34,251 bases of DNA, from positions 1 through 34,251 of the forward strand of contig NZ_NXGI01000030.1 in NCBI RefSeq assembly GCF_002993025.1, given 5' to 3'. Below, piece after piece: positions 15,965 to 24,442 of the stretch. Under the pieces are notes generated by a model. It saw only the letters and a program-made list of their open reading frames with translations, made no database searches and was not told where the DNA came from. Within the stretch, counting starts at the first letter, position 1; each line of letters opens with the position of its first letter. A program made the position numbers and the translations under genes. The stretch comes from Arcobacter cryaerophilus gv. crypticus (GTDB lineage Bacteria > Campylobacterota > Campylobacteria > Campylobacterales > Arcobacteraceae).

Positions 15965-17141
15965 GTTAGTTATCTATACTGAAAATTATTTTCCTGGAGG
16001 ATTGGAAAGATTTATTTTTGACTTAATAAATGGTGGTTTATTTGATGTACATGTAATTGTGAATAGTGAAAATACTAGAGTTGTAGAATTTGTAAAAAGT
16101 AGAAATATAAATTATAGTATTATTGAACTAAGTGGATTTAAGCTAAAGATTAAAGAAAATAATTTTTATAATAAATTTGTTAAAGTATTTAATTTTATAT
16201 TGCATTATTTTTCAATGATTTCAAACTATTTTAAAATCAAAAATATATTAAAAAATATGGTAAATTATGAAAATATCATGATTGTAAATGGAGGCTATCC
16301 TGCTGCATTAAGTTGTTTTACTACAGCTATTGCTGCAAAGAAATTAGGTTTTACTAAAGTTGGTTTGTCAGTTTTAAGTTCGCCATCAAGTAATTATTCA
16401 AATATATTATTTAAACTATTTCAATCCATGATAGATTCTATTTCAGATAAATTTATAGATTTTTATATACCAAATTCAAAAGATATAAAATTTAAACTTA
16501 TTAGTGATGTTAATATTGATAGTCAAAAAATTAATGTTGTTTATACTGGTGTAAGGTTGCAAAAAGAGCTAGAAGTTACAAATGAACTAGAGTATGCAGA
16601 TGGAATAATTAATAGACTTGACAATGATGTATGGATTGCTATGGTGGGATTATTAGGTTCAACAAAAAGGCAAGATTTATTACTGGAAGCAATTACAGAG
16701 CTTGACAATCAAACTAAACTTATATTAGTGGGAGATGGTCCAAATAAAGAAAAACTTATCCAAATGGCATTGGAACTGGGTATTCAAAATAGAGTTGTAT
16801 TTACAGGGTGGATGGATAATCCAGAAAATATTTATAGATTTGTTGATATGATTGTTTTCTTATCTGATCAAGAAGGTTTACCATATGTTATCAGCGAGGC
16901 TATGTCGTATAAAATTCCTATTATTGCAAGTTCTGTAGGTGGAATTCCAGAACAGATAATTGATTCTCATGGCGGATATATTGTAGATAATAATAAAAAT
17001 GATGTAGTCAAGAAAATAAAATCTTTAAAAAACAATCAAGTAAAACAAAATGAATTTATCAATTATTCTTTTAAAAGAGTAAAAAATGAATTTTCAATTA
17101 CTAAAATGAATCAGAGAATTCTAGAATTATATACTAAGTAG
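15957..17141 (+). CDS. Family 4 glycosyltransferase (GT-B)
   Basis: 394 residues. The N-terminal acceptor domain begins IYTENYFPGGLERFIFDL. The C-terminal domain has MVGLLGSTKRQDLLLEAI, LILVGDGPNKEKL, VVFTGW and the EX7E motif in EGLPYVISEAMSYKIPIIAS, all GT4 hallmarks. It is a retaining transferase acting on the lipid-linked repeat unit at the cytoplasmic face. Donor sugar cannot be told. A 16-base gap follows before rfbF, one of the few non-overlapping junctions of the operon. Confidence 0.87.
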   Translation: MIKLVIYTENYFPGGLERFIFDLINGGLFDVHVIVNSENTRVVEFVKSRNINYSIIELSGFKLKIKENNFYNKFVKVFNFILHYFSMISNYFKIKNILKNMVNYENIMIVNGGYPAALSCFTTAIAAKKLGFTKVGLSVLSSPSSNYSNILFKLFQSMIDSISDKFIDFYIPNSKDIKFKLISDVNIDSQKINVVYTGVRLQKELEVTNELEYADGIINRLDNDVWIAMVGLLGSTKRQDLLLEAITELDNQTKLILVGDGPNKEKLIQMALELGIQNRVVFTGWMDNPENIYRFVDMIVFLSDQEGLPYVISEAMSYKIPIIASSVGGIPEQIIDSHGGYIVDNNKNDVVKKIKSLKNNQVKQNEFINYSFKRVKNEFSITKMNQRILELYTK

Positions 17142-17157
17142 GGAGAACTTAAAAGAT

Positions 17158-17937
17158 ATGAAAGTATTATTATTAGCCGGTGGATTTGGGACAAGACTTA
17201 GTGAAGAAACAGACATCAGACCTAAGCCTATGGTAGAGATAGGTGGAAAACCAATTTTGTGGCATATTATGAAAATATATAGCAACTATGGATTTAATGA
17301 ATTTGTTGTATTGCTTGGATACAAAGGGCACTATATAAAAGAGTATTTTGCCAATTATTTTTTACATCAAAGTGATGTTACTATAGATATGTCAAATGGT
17401 AAGATGGAAGTGCTTAATAACTCAAGTGAGCCTTGGAAAGTTACACTTCTTGATACGGGACTTAACAATATGACAGGCTCAAGAATAAAACAAGCTCAAA
17501 AACTTGTAGGGGATGAGCCTTTTATGTTGACTTATGGTGATGGAGTAAGTGATGTCAATATCAATGAACTAATAAAATTTCATAAGTCTCATGGCAAAGC
17601 TATTACCATGACATCGTCTCAACCAGATGGAAGATTTGGAGCACTCAATATTGATGAAAGTAATCAAGTGCATGAATTTAAGGAAAAACCAAAAGGTGAT
17701 GGTAATTGGATAAATGCTGGTTTTTTTATATGTGAATCTAAAGTATTTGATTATATTGACAATAATACAGATACAGTCTTTGAACAAGCTCCTTTGATGA
17801 ATTTAGCAAAAGATGGAGAAATATTTACATTTAAGCATCATGGTTTTTGGAAGCCAATGGATAGCTTGAAAGATAAAAATGATTTGAATAAACTTTGGGA
17901 TCAAAATAAAGCTCCTTGGAAGGTTTGGAATCAATAA
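17158..17937 (+). CDS. rfbF: RfbF, glucose-1-phosphate cytidylyltransferase
   Basis: 259 residues, the standard length. LAGGFGTRLSEETDIRPKPM is the nucleotide-binding signature and GGKPILWHIMKIY and LTYGDGVSDVNI follow as in characterised RfbF. It makes CDP-glucose from CTP and glucose-1-phosphate; the phosphohexomutase gene at 32020-33396 would supply the latter. GGGAG lies upstream of the ATG. It is the first gene of a CDP-sugar block and overlaps rfbG by one base (TAATG). GC content is visibly higher than in the flanking transferase genes. Confidence 0.93.
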   Translation: MKVLLLAGGFGTRLSEETDIRPKPMVEIGGKPILWHIMKIYSNYGFNEFVVLLGYKGHYIKEYFANYFLHQSDVTIDMSNGKMEVLNNSSEPWKVTLLDTGLNNMTGSRIKQAQKLVGDEPFMLTYGDGVSDVNINELIKFHKSHGKAITMTSSQPDGRFGALNIDESNQVHEFKEKPKGDGNWINAGFFICESKVFDYIDNNTDTVFEQAPLMNLAKDGEIFTFKHHGFWKPMDSLKDKNDLNKLWDQNKAPWKVWNQ

Positions 17938-19037
17938 TGTTTGAGAATACTTATAAAAATAAAAAAGTTTTAGTTACTGGTCATACTGGATTTAAAGGGA
18001 GTTGGCTTACAACTTGGCTTATAAAATTAGGTGCAGATGTTGTAGGAATATCAAAAGATATCCCTACAAATCCTTCTATGTTTAAAGAACTACAACTAGA
18101 AGACAAAATCAAACATTATCAAGAAGATATTCGAGATTTAGCTAAAATGACTGAAATAATATCAGATGAAAGACCAGAATTTCTTTTTCATCTAGCAGCT
18201 CAGCCTATAGTATCTACTTCGTATAGTGACCCAATTGAAACAATATCTTCAAATGTTATGGGTACAGCAAATATTTTAGAGGCTTTAAAAATATCAAATC
18301 ATAAATGTACCGCTATTATTATTACAAGTGATAAGGCTTATGATAATGTTGAACAAGTTTGGGGATATAAAGAAGATGACAAAATGGGCGGTAAAGATAT
18401 ATATAGTGGAAGTAAAGGTGCAGCTGAAATTATTATAAAATCATATTATCACTCTTTTTTTAAAGCTGAAAATTGTAATGTTAAACTTGCTATTGGAAGA
18501 GCTGGAAATGTTATTGGTGGAGGAGATTGGGCAAAAGATAGGATAGTAGTAGATTGTATGCAAGCTTGGAGTGATGGTAAGGTTGTAGAAATACGAGCTC
18601 CAAAAGCAACAAGACCTTGGCAACATGTGTTGGAACCACTTAGTGGATATTTAAATCTTGGAGCTGAACTTTATGAAAATGATAATTTACATGGAGAAGC
18701 ATTTAATTTTGGTCCAAGAGCAGAACAAAATCATACAGTAGAAGAGTTGCTTATAGATTTAAGCAAATATTGGGATTTTAAAGATATAAAGGATGCATAT
18801 AAAGTTACTGGAGATATTCCTTTTCATGAAGCAGGACTTTTAAAGCTTAACTGTGACAAAGCACTTTTTTATCTTAAATGGCAAGCAAATTTAGAGTATA
18901 TAGATACTATCAAATTCACTAGTGAGTGGTATTTTGATTTTTATAAAACAGATAAAAATATTTTGAATAAAACTTTAGAACAGATTGAAGAGTATGAATC
19001 TATGGCAAAGCAAAAAGGTTTAAAATGGACGGAGTAA
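17937..19037 (+). CDS. rfbG: RfbG, CDP-glucose 4,6-dehydratase
   Basis: 366 residues from the ATG at 17937; an in-frame TTG 21 bases earlier would lie inside rfbF. Extended SDR with TGHTGFKG (14-21), TSDK (130-133) and YSGSK (156-160) with the full YxxxK pair. It converts CDP-glucose to CDP-4-keto-6-deoxyglucose. The usual partner RfbH, which removes the 3-OH for dideoxyhexoses, is absent from this window, so the product probably keeps O3. Overlaps the next gene by 13 bases. Confidence 0.93.
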   Translation: MFENTYKNKKVLVTGHTGFKGSWLTTWLIKLGADVVGISKDIPTNPSMFKELQLEDKIKHYQEDIRDLAKMTEIISDERPEFLFHLAAQPIVSTSYSDPIETISSNVMGTANILEALKISNHKCTAIIITSDKAYDNVEQVWGYKEDDKMGGKDIYSGSKGAAEIIIKSYYHSFFKAENCNVKLAIGRAGNVIGGGDWAKDRIVVDCMQAWSDGKVVEIRAPKATRPWQHVLEPLSGYLNLGAELYENDNLHGEAFNFGPRAEQNHTVEELLIDLSKYWDFKDIKDAYKVTGDIPFHEAGLLKLNCDKALFYLKWQANLEYIDTIKFTSEWYFDFYKTDKNILNKTLEQIEEYESMAKQKGLKWTE

Positions 19038-19432
19038 TTTTAACACCACTTAAACAAATATATCATCCAAAAGGTGATATATTTCATGCTATGAAAAAGA
19101 GCGATATAGGCTTTGATGGGTTTGGAGAAGCTTATTTTTCAACTATTAATCAAAATGATATAAAAGGTTGGAAAAAACATACTAAAATGACTTTAAATAT
19201 TGTAGTTCCAGTAGGAAATATAGAATTTGTTGTTTATGATGAAAATTCAAAAGAGTTTTTTAGTACAAAACTTTCTCATAATAATTATCAAAGATTGACA
19301 GTAAAAGCTGGACTTTTTATGGCTTTTAAAGGCTTAGATAAATATAATATGCTTTTGAATTTATCTAGTATAGAACATGACCCAAATGAAGCTATAAATA
19401 TTGGAATAGAAGAAATTAAATATGAATGGTAA
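19025..19432 (+). CDS. RmlC-like cupin, putative CDP-4-keto-6-deoxyhexose epimerase
   Basis: 135 residues of the dTDP-4-dehydrorhamnose 3,5-epimerase-like cupin family, shorter than true RmlC (about 180). The core is IKGWKKHTKMTLNIVVPVG, with His52 matching the conserved cupin His, then FVVYDE and AGLFMAFKGL. Between RfbG and an SDR it most likely epimerises C3 and/or C5 of CDP-4-keto-6-deoxyglucose. Overlaps with both neighbours (13 and 11 bases) indicate a tightly coupled block. Whether one or two carbons are inverted cannot be predicted. Confidence 0.75.
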   Translation: MDGVILTPLKQIYHPKGDIFHAMKKSDIGFDGFGEAYFSTINQNDIKGWKKHTKMTLNIVVPVGNIEFVVYDENSKEFFSTKLSHNNYQRLTVKAGLFMAFKGLDKYNMLLNLSSIEHDPNEAINIGIEEIKYEW

Positions 19433-20351
19433 AAAAGTTCTAATCACAGGTGGTTTTGGTAATTTAGGAAGCTATATAGTTAAGCATCTCATAAATCTGA
19501 ATTATGAAGTTACTATTTTAACAAGAAGAGAAAAATATAAATTTGAGAATTTAAAATATAAAGTAGTTGAGTGTGATATTACAAATTTAGAAGAATTAAA
19601 ATCGAAATTAAACTATGATTTTGACTTTTGTGTACATTGTGCTAGCTTTAATGAGTTTTTTTTAGAGAATTATGCAAAAAAAGCACTAGAGATTAATACG
19701 TTAGGGACTAGAAATCTTCTTGAGGTATTAAATTTAAAAGATTTAAAAAATTTTATATATTTTAGTACATTCCATGTATATGGATTAAATAGTGGTTTTA
19801 TTGATGAAACGACTGTTACAAATCCAAAAAATGATTATGCATCAACTCATCTTTTTGCTGAGTATTATGTTAAACAATTTGGATATACACACAACTTAAA
19901 ATATACAATTTTACGACTTACAAATAGTTATGGTTGCCCTATGTATAAAGATACAGATAAGTGGTATTTAGTTTTAAATGATTTAGTTAAAATGGCTTTT
20001 GAACAAAATAAAATAGTGTTAAATAGTAACGGTAAGTCTAAAAGAGATTTTATTTATATGGGTGATGTAGCAACTATAGTAGACAAAGTGTTAAAAATTG
20101 AAGCAACAAATGAAATTTATAATTTATCTTCAGGAAAAGTAATTAGTATTCTTGATTTATCTAAGGTAGTAATAAATTATTTTGTAAGAGAATTTGAACA
20201 AGATGTTTTATTAATAAAAAATGAAAATGATAAGACTGAATTTTTAGATTTAAAAATTGATAATTCTAAAATAACTTTTTTGATAGATATTCAATTTGCA
20301 GATAAATTTGAACAAGAGATAAATAAAATTATAGGCATATTAAATGAATAA
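19422..20351 (+). CDS. Extended SDR, putative CDP-sugar 4-ketoreductase, with YxxxH
   Basis: 309 residues. The NAD(P) motif is intact (GGFGNLG, 10-16), and FSTFHVYG has the Ser/Thr region. At the catalytic pair the sequence is YASTH (139-143): the Tyr is present, but the Lys four residues later is His. The rest of the helix (LFAEYYVKQ) aligns normally, so this is a substitution and not a misalignment. As last gene of the rfbFG block it should reduce the 4-keto group to give a CDP-6-deoxyhexose. It could instead be an RfbJ/RfbE-type enzyme with another role. Overlaps wzy by eight bases. Confidence 0.75.
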   Translation: MNGKKVLITGGFGNLGSYIVKHLINLNYEVTILTRREKYKFENLKYKVVECDITNLEELKSKLNYDFDFCVHCASFNEFFLENYAKKALEINTLGTRNLLEVLNLKDLKNFIYFSTFHVYGLNSGFIDETTVTNPKNDYASTHLFAEYYVKQFGYTHNLKYTILRLTNSYGCPMYKDTDKWYLVLNDLVKMAFEQNKIVLNSNGKSKRDFIYMGDVATIVDKVLKIEATNEIYNLSSGKVISILDLSKVVINYFVREFEQDVLLIKNENDKTEFLDLKIDNSKITFLIDIQFADKFEQEINKIIGILNE

Positions 20352-21570
20352 TAAAATATTTAATTTATATAATATGAATGTTATTTATATGGTTTTTTCT
20401 ATACTTATTGTATTGTCTCTATATACTTTAGGAAATTTTGGATTTTTTAATATTTTTAATATAAAATACGAGATAACTATTCTTTTAGTTATATCATTAT
20501 TTATTACATCTTTTCTTATTTTAATTATAGATAGAAAAGTTCATGTAGTTTCATTGTTTTTATTTTATTTATTTTTGTCTTCATTATTTTTAGATCAATT
20601 TAATGTTAGTTATACAATAAAATTATTATTAGCATGTTTTGTTATAAATAGTTTATTTTTTGTTAAAATGAAATATATAGACAATATTATTAAATCTACA
20701 ATAGTAATATCAGGAGTTTTTTCATTAGTAGGTATTGGATTATTTATATTTTATTTTTTTAATGAAGAGTTATCGATTGGTTTAGAAAGAGTTTTTAGAA
20801 GTTATGATAAATTTTTAGATTTATCAAATATACCTTTTCATCAAAAATTTGGATTTGTTATAGAAAAAGCAGAAACAAATTTTTTAGGTTTAGAATATAT
20901 TCGTTCTCGTAGTTATTCTTCAGAGCCTAGTGCAACATTGCCATTGTTTTTTATGGTAGGTATTTTAGCTTTATTTTATAATGGATTTATTAAGTATTTG
21001 GGTGTAATAATTTTATTTTTTTCTATAATATTAATTTATTCAGGTTCATCAATTTTATCTATAATAATATCAATATTATTTATATTAGGTAGTTATTTTA
21101 TAAGAAGTAGTGTTCAAACAAAATCTATTTTGATTCTTTTTTCAATACTTAGTACATTACTTTTGTTAGCTTTTATTGATATATCTTTATTTCAAAATAT
21201 TACTCCTGCTTCAAAAATAACATCTTTTCCATCAAGATTATTACCAGTGCAGGAAGCTATTTCTTCTTTAATTTTAAATCCTTTTTGGAATACAGAAAAT
21301 TTCGATAATTCATTTATAAGCTTATTTATAGTTTTTTCTGGAGTAGTGCCTTTGATTGGTATTTTTTTTATGAGTTATTTTTTTTATAAATTTTTTATAG
21401 TAGCTATTGAATTATATGAAAATAATAAAATATTTATTGCTTTGTTGTGTGGTTTATTAATACAAATATTATTATTTTCTTCGGGAGGGTGGACAACCTT
21501 ACCTGGAATAGTAATATTGGCACTAACATACAGATTGTTAGAAAATAAAGTAATAAATAATAAAGGATAA
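20344..21570 (+). CDS. wzy: Wzy-type polysaccharide polymerase
   Basis: 408 residues, almost wholly hydrophobic, with about 10-11 predicted membrane helices and one longer loop (about 150-200, containing RSRSYSSEPSATLP) facing the periplasm, the plan of Wzy and O-antigen ligase-like proteins. It should join repeat units at the periplasmic face. Wzy and WaaL are hard to tell apart; a location inside a repeat-unit cluster with wzx favours Wzy. Among the most AT-rich genes in the window. Confidence 0.8.
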   Translation: MNNKIFNLYNMNVIYMVFSILIVLSLYTLGNFGFFNIFNIKYEITILLVISLFITSFLILIIDRKVHVVSLFLFYLFLSSLFLDQFNVSYTIKLLLACFVINSLFFVKMKYIDNIIKSTIVISGVFSLVGIGLFIFYFFNEELSIGLERVFRSYDKFLDLSNIPFHQKFGFVIEKAETNFLGLEYIRSRSYSSEPSATLPLFFMVGILALFYNGFIKYLGVIILFFSIILIYSGSSILSIIISILFILGSYFIRSSVQTKSILILFSILSTLLLLAFIDISLFQNITPASKITSFPSRLLPVQEAISSLILNPFWNTENFDNSFISLFIVFSGVVPLIGIFFMSYFFYKFFIVAIELYENNKIFIALLCGLLIQILLFSSGGWTTLPGIVILALTYRLLENKVINNKG

Positions 21571-21574
21571 ATAA

Positions 21575-22465
21575 TTGGCTAAAGTTTCAATTTTAATGAA
21601 TGGATATAATTGTGAAAAACATCTTAATGAATCAATTAATAGTATTTATTCACAAGATTTCACTGACTGGGAGATTGTTTTTATTGATAATTGCTCAACA
21701 GATTCAACAAAAAAAATTATAAATGAATATGATGAGAAAATAAAATATTATAAAACTAGTAAAAATATTCCTTTAGGTGAAGCAAGAAATTTTGGGATTC
21801 AATTTTGTAAAGGAGAATATTTGGCTTTTCTTGATACTGATGATATTTGGTTAAAAGAAAAGTTAAAAGAACAAGTCTCTTTAATGGATTTAAATAAAGA
21901 TTTGCAAATGTGTTATACAGGTGGTTATTATATTGATTACAATTCTAATAAAATTGGTAGTTTTATTCCTAAAGCTAGAACTGGTAATGTTTTTGAAAAA
22001 CAGTTATTAAATTATGAAATCAATATGCAGTCTGTTGTTATTCGTAATAATATTCATTTAGAATTTAACAAAAATATGATGTTTTGTCCAGATTATGATT
22101 TATTTATGAAAATAGTATTTAAATATAATGTTGGTGTAATAAATAAACCTCTAGTAGAATATAGAAGATACGAAAATTCTTTAACTAATTTAAAAATAGA
22201 TAGATGGTGGATAGAAGTTAAACAAACTTTAGATGATATATTTGATTTAAATACAGATTTAAAGAAAAAATATAAAAAAGGTTATACTTATGCTTATTCA
22301 AAAGTATATTATTATAAGGCTGCTTATTTTATGAGTATAAATAAGAATAAAGATGCGAAAAAATTAATGAGTCAAATTAAATTTAATAGAATTGAGTATT
22401 TTATATTATACATTGCTTTATTGTTTAATAAAAAAATTTGGTATTTAATACATAAATATAAGTGA
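21575..22465 (+). CDS. Family 2 glycosyltransferase (GT-A)
   Basis: 296 residues from a TTG at 21575 with AAAGGA upstream. GT-A fold: VSILMNGYNCEKHLNESINS, the Asp of IVFIDNCSTDST, ARNFGIQFCKGEYLAFLDTDDIW with the metal-binding DxD, and the base region near MMFCPDYDLFMKI. An inverting transferase adding one sugar to the growing unit. The C-terminal 40 residues include a hydrophobic segment (YFILYIALLF) that may anchor it to the membrane. Donor unknown. Confidence 0.88.
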   Translation: MAKVSILMNGYNCEKHLNESINSIYSQDFTDWEIVFIDNCSTDSTKKIINEYDEKIKYYKTSKNIPLGEARNFGIQFCKGEYLAFLDTDDIWLKEKLKEQVSLMDLNKDLQMCYTGGYYIDYNSNKIGSFIPKARTGNVFEKQLLNYEINMQSVVIRNNIHLEFNKNMMFCPDYDLFMKIVFKYNVGVINKPLVEYRRYENSLTNLKIDRWWIEVKQTLDDIFDLNTDLKKKYKKGYTYAYSKVYYYKAAYFMSINKNKDAKKLMSQIKFNRIEYFILYIALLFNKKIWYLIHKYK

Positions 22466-22472
22466 GACATAT

Positions 22473-23297
22473 ATGATTAAAACTGTTATTATCGGTAAAA
22501 ATAGTAATTTAACTGAAATTATATTTAATACTATAAAAAATATAATAGCAATATCCTCTAGAGATATTTTAGGTGATATAAACATTTTAAATAAATACAA
22601 GAATCAAAAAATAAATATTATTTTTAATAATTTTCAACCAGCCACAAAATTAAATGAATTTGTTAATTTAGAAAACTATGTAGTAAATTCTATTTTAACA
22701 ACTTCAAAGGTATTAGATTTCATAAAAAACAACCAAATTATAGTAAATAAAATAATCTATACAAGTAGCAGTTCAGTTTATGGAAATAATATTTTATGTA
22801 ATGAAAATGATGAATTAAAACCTATGAATCTTCATGCTTCACTTAAAGTTGCTAATGAAAAGCTTGTTGAAAAATTTTGTATAGAAAATAGTATTGACTA
22901 TACAATTGCTAGAATATTTAATATGTATGGTGGAGATGATAATTTCTCTATCATTAGTAAAATTATAAAAGCATATAAAAATAACGAAGAACTAAATATA
23001 GTAAATAATGGAAATGCTATAAGAGATTTTATTCATATAGAGGATGTGGTAGATATATACTCTAAAATATTAGATAAAAAAGATATTAAAATATTAAATA
23101 TAGGAAGTGGAAATGGCAGTTCCATAAAAAATATTTTAGATTTTTTAAATAATCACAATATTAAAATTAAAACAAAAAATATTCAAAGAGAAGAGCTTAA
23201 AATATCTACAGCAGATATAAGTAAATTAAAAGAGCTACTTAAAAAAGATACTTTTTTTGGAGTTGAAGATTATCTAAAAAAAGAGTTAAATATATGA
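22473..23297 (+). CDS. Divergent SDR-like NDP-sugar epimerase/dehydratase with HxxxK
   Basis: 274 residues. The extended-SDR layout is clear (YTSSSSVYG at 96-104, RIFNMYG, GNAIRDFIHIEDVVDIY), but two key motifs are changed. The dinucleotide loop reads GKNSNLT (8-14) where GxxGxxG is expected, and the catalytic pair reads HASLK (121-125), with His for Tyr and Lys kept. It follows the GT2 by seven bases and overlaps the GT4 by four. It may be an epimerase with altered chemistry, a non-catalytic relative, or a decaying gene whose frame is still intact. No function can be assigned. Confidence 0.7.
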   Translation: MIKTVIIGKNSNLTEIIFNTIKNIIAISSRDILGDINILNKYKNQKINIIFNNFQPATKLNEFVNLENYVVNSILTTSKVLDFIKNNQIIVNKIIYTSSSSVYGNNILCNENDELKPMNLHASLKVANEKLVEKFCIENSIDYTIARIFNMYGGDDNFSIISKIIKAYKNNEELNIVNNGNAIRDFIHIEDVVDIYSKILDKKDIKILNIGSGNGSSIKNILDFLNNHNIKIKTKNIQREELKISTADISKLKELLKKDTFFGVEDYLKKELNI

Positions 23298-24442
23298 AAA
23301 AAAAATTAATTATAATAGTGACTGTTCCAGTTGTCTTACAGACTTGGCTCAAGGGACAAGCTAAATTTCTATCTCAATATTATGAAGTTGAAATAATTAC
23401 ATCTAATTCTAATAATATTGATAATATACAAAAATATGAGAATGTAAATATTAATATTGTAGATTTTAATAGGAAAATTAATATTTTTAAAGATTTGAAA
23501 GTATTATTACAGTTATTAATGTATTTTTTTAAAGTTAAGCCAAGCATTATTTATACATTAACTCCAAAAGCAGGTTTGCTGGGTATGATTGCTGGTTTTT
23601 TTGCAAAGGTGCCAAATAGAATTCACAATGTTGTTGGATTACCACATTTGGCAGCAACAGGTAAAAGAAAAATTATTTTAGAATATACTGAAAAATTGAC
23701 ATATTTTTTTTCAACTAAACTTTTTTGCAATAGCTTAAATCTAAGAGATATTATTTCTTCTATGACTAAAAAAAATGTATATATTATAGGAAATGGCTCT
23801 GTAAATGGTGTTGATACAAATTATTTTAAAGATGTATTTTCAATAGAAGAAAAAGAGAAAAATTTAGCTAAGTTAGGGCTAAATAATAATGATTTTATTA
23901 TAACTTTTGTAGGAAGAATTGTAAAAGATAAAGGGATAAATGAACTTGTGAGTGTATTTGAAAGATTAAGTACAAAGTATAATTTTTTAAAATTACTTTT
24001 AATAGGAGATTATAAAAATGAAAGTGATATTGTATCTGACAAAACTCAACAAATTATTAAAAATAATAATTCAATAATATATCTTGAATTTAAAGAAGAT
24101 ATAAGAGAATATTTGGCAATTAGTAGTTTATTTGTATTGCCTTCTTATAGAGAGGGATTACCAAATGTATTGATTGAAGCTGGTAGTTGTGGAATTCCAT
24201 TGATAGCAACAAATATTAATGGATGTAATGAAGTTATAATTAACGAACTAAATGGGCTTTTAATTAATAAAAAAGATGAACTAGATTTATTAAATGCTAT
24301 AGAAAAATTTATAGTAGATAAAGATTTTTATAAAAGAATTAAAGATAATTCAAGAAAAAATATTATAGATAGATATTCTCAGAAGTATTTCTATAAAGAA
24401 CTTTTAAAAGAGTTTAAAAATATAGAAAGAAATAATATATGA
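23294..24442 (+). CDS. Family 4 glycosyltransferase (GT-B)
   Basis: 382 residues. The N-terminal part with KPSIIYTLTPKAGLLGMIAG and NRIHNVVGLPHLAATGK resembles PglA/CapM-type transferases, which add the second sugar to an undecaprenyl-linked amino sugar. The donor domain has FVGRIVKDKGINELV, and the EX7E motif lies in REGLPNVLIEAGSCGIPLI. Location next to the WbpV-like reductase and initiating transferase fits transfer onto the priming sugar. A run of nine A follows the ATG (23297-23305). The gene overlaps its neighbours by four bases on both sides. Confidence 0.87.
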   Translation: MKKKLIIIVTVPVVLQTWLKGQAKFLSQYYEVEIITSNSNNIDNIQKYENVNINIVDFNRKINIFKDLKVLLQLLMYFFKVKPSIIYTLTPKAGLLGMIAGFFAKVPNRIHNVVGLPHLAATGKRKIILEYTEKLTYFFSTKLFCNSLNLRDIISSMTKKNVYIIGNGSVNGVDTNYFKDVFSIEEKEKNLAKLGLNNNDFIITFVGRIVKDKGINELVSVFERLSTKYNFLKLLLIGDYKNESDIVSDKTQQIIKNNNSIIYLEFKEDIREYLAISSLFVLPSYREGLPNVLIEAGSCGIPLIATNINGCNEVIINELNGLLINKKDELDLLNAIEKFIVDKDFYKRIKDNSRKNIIDRYSQKYFYKELLKEFKNIERNNI

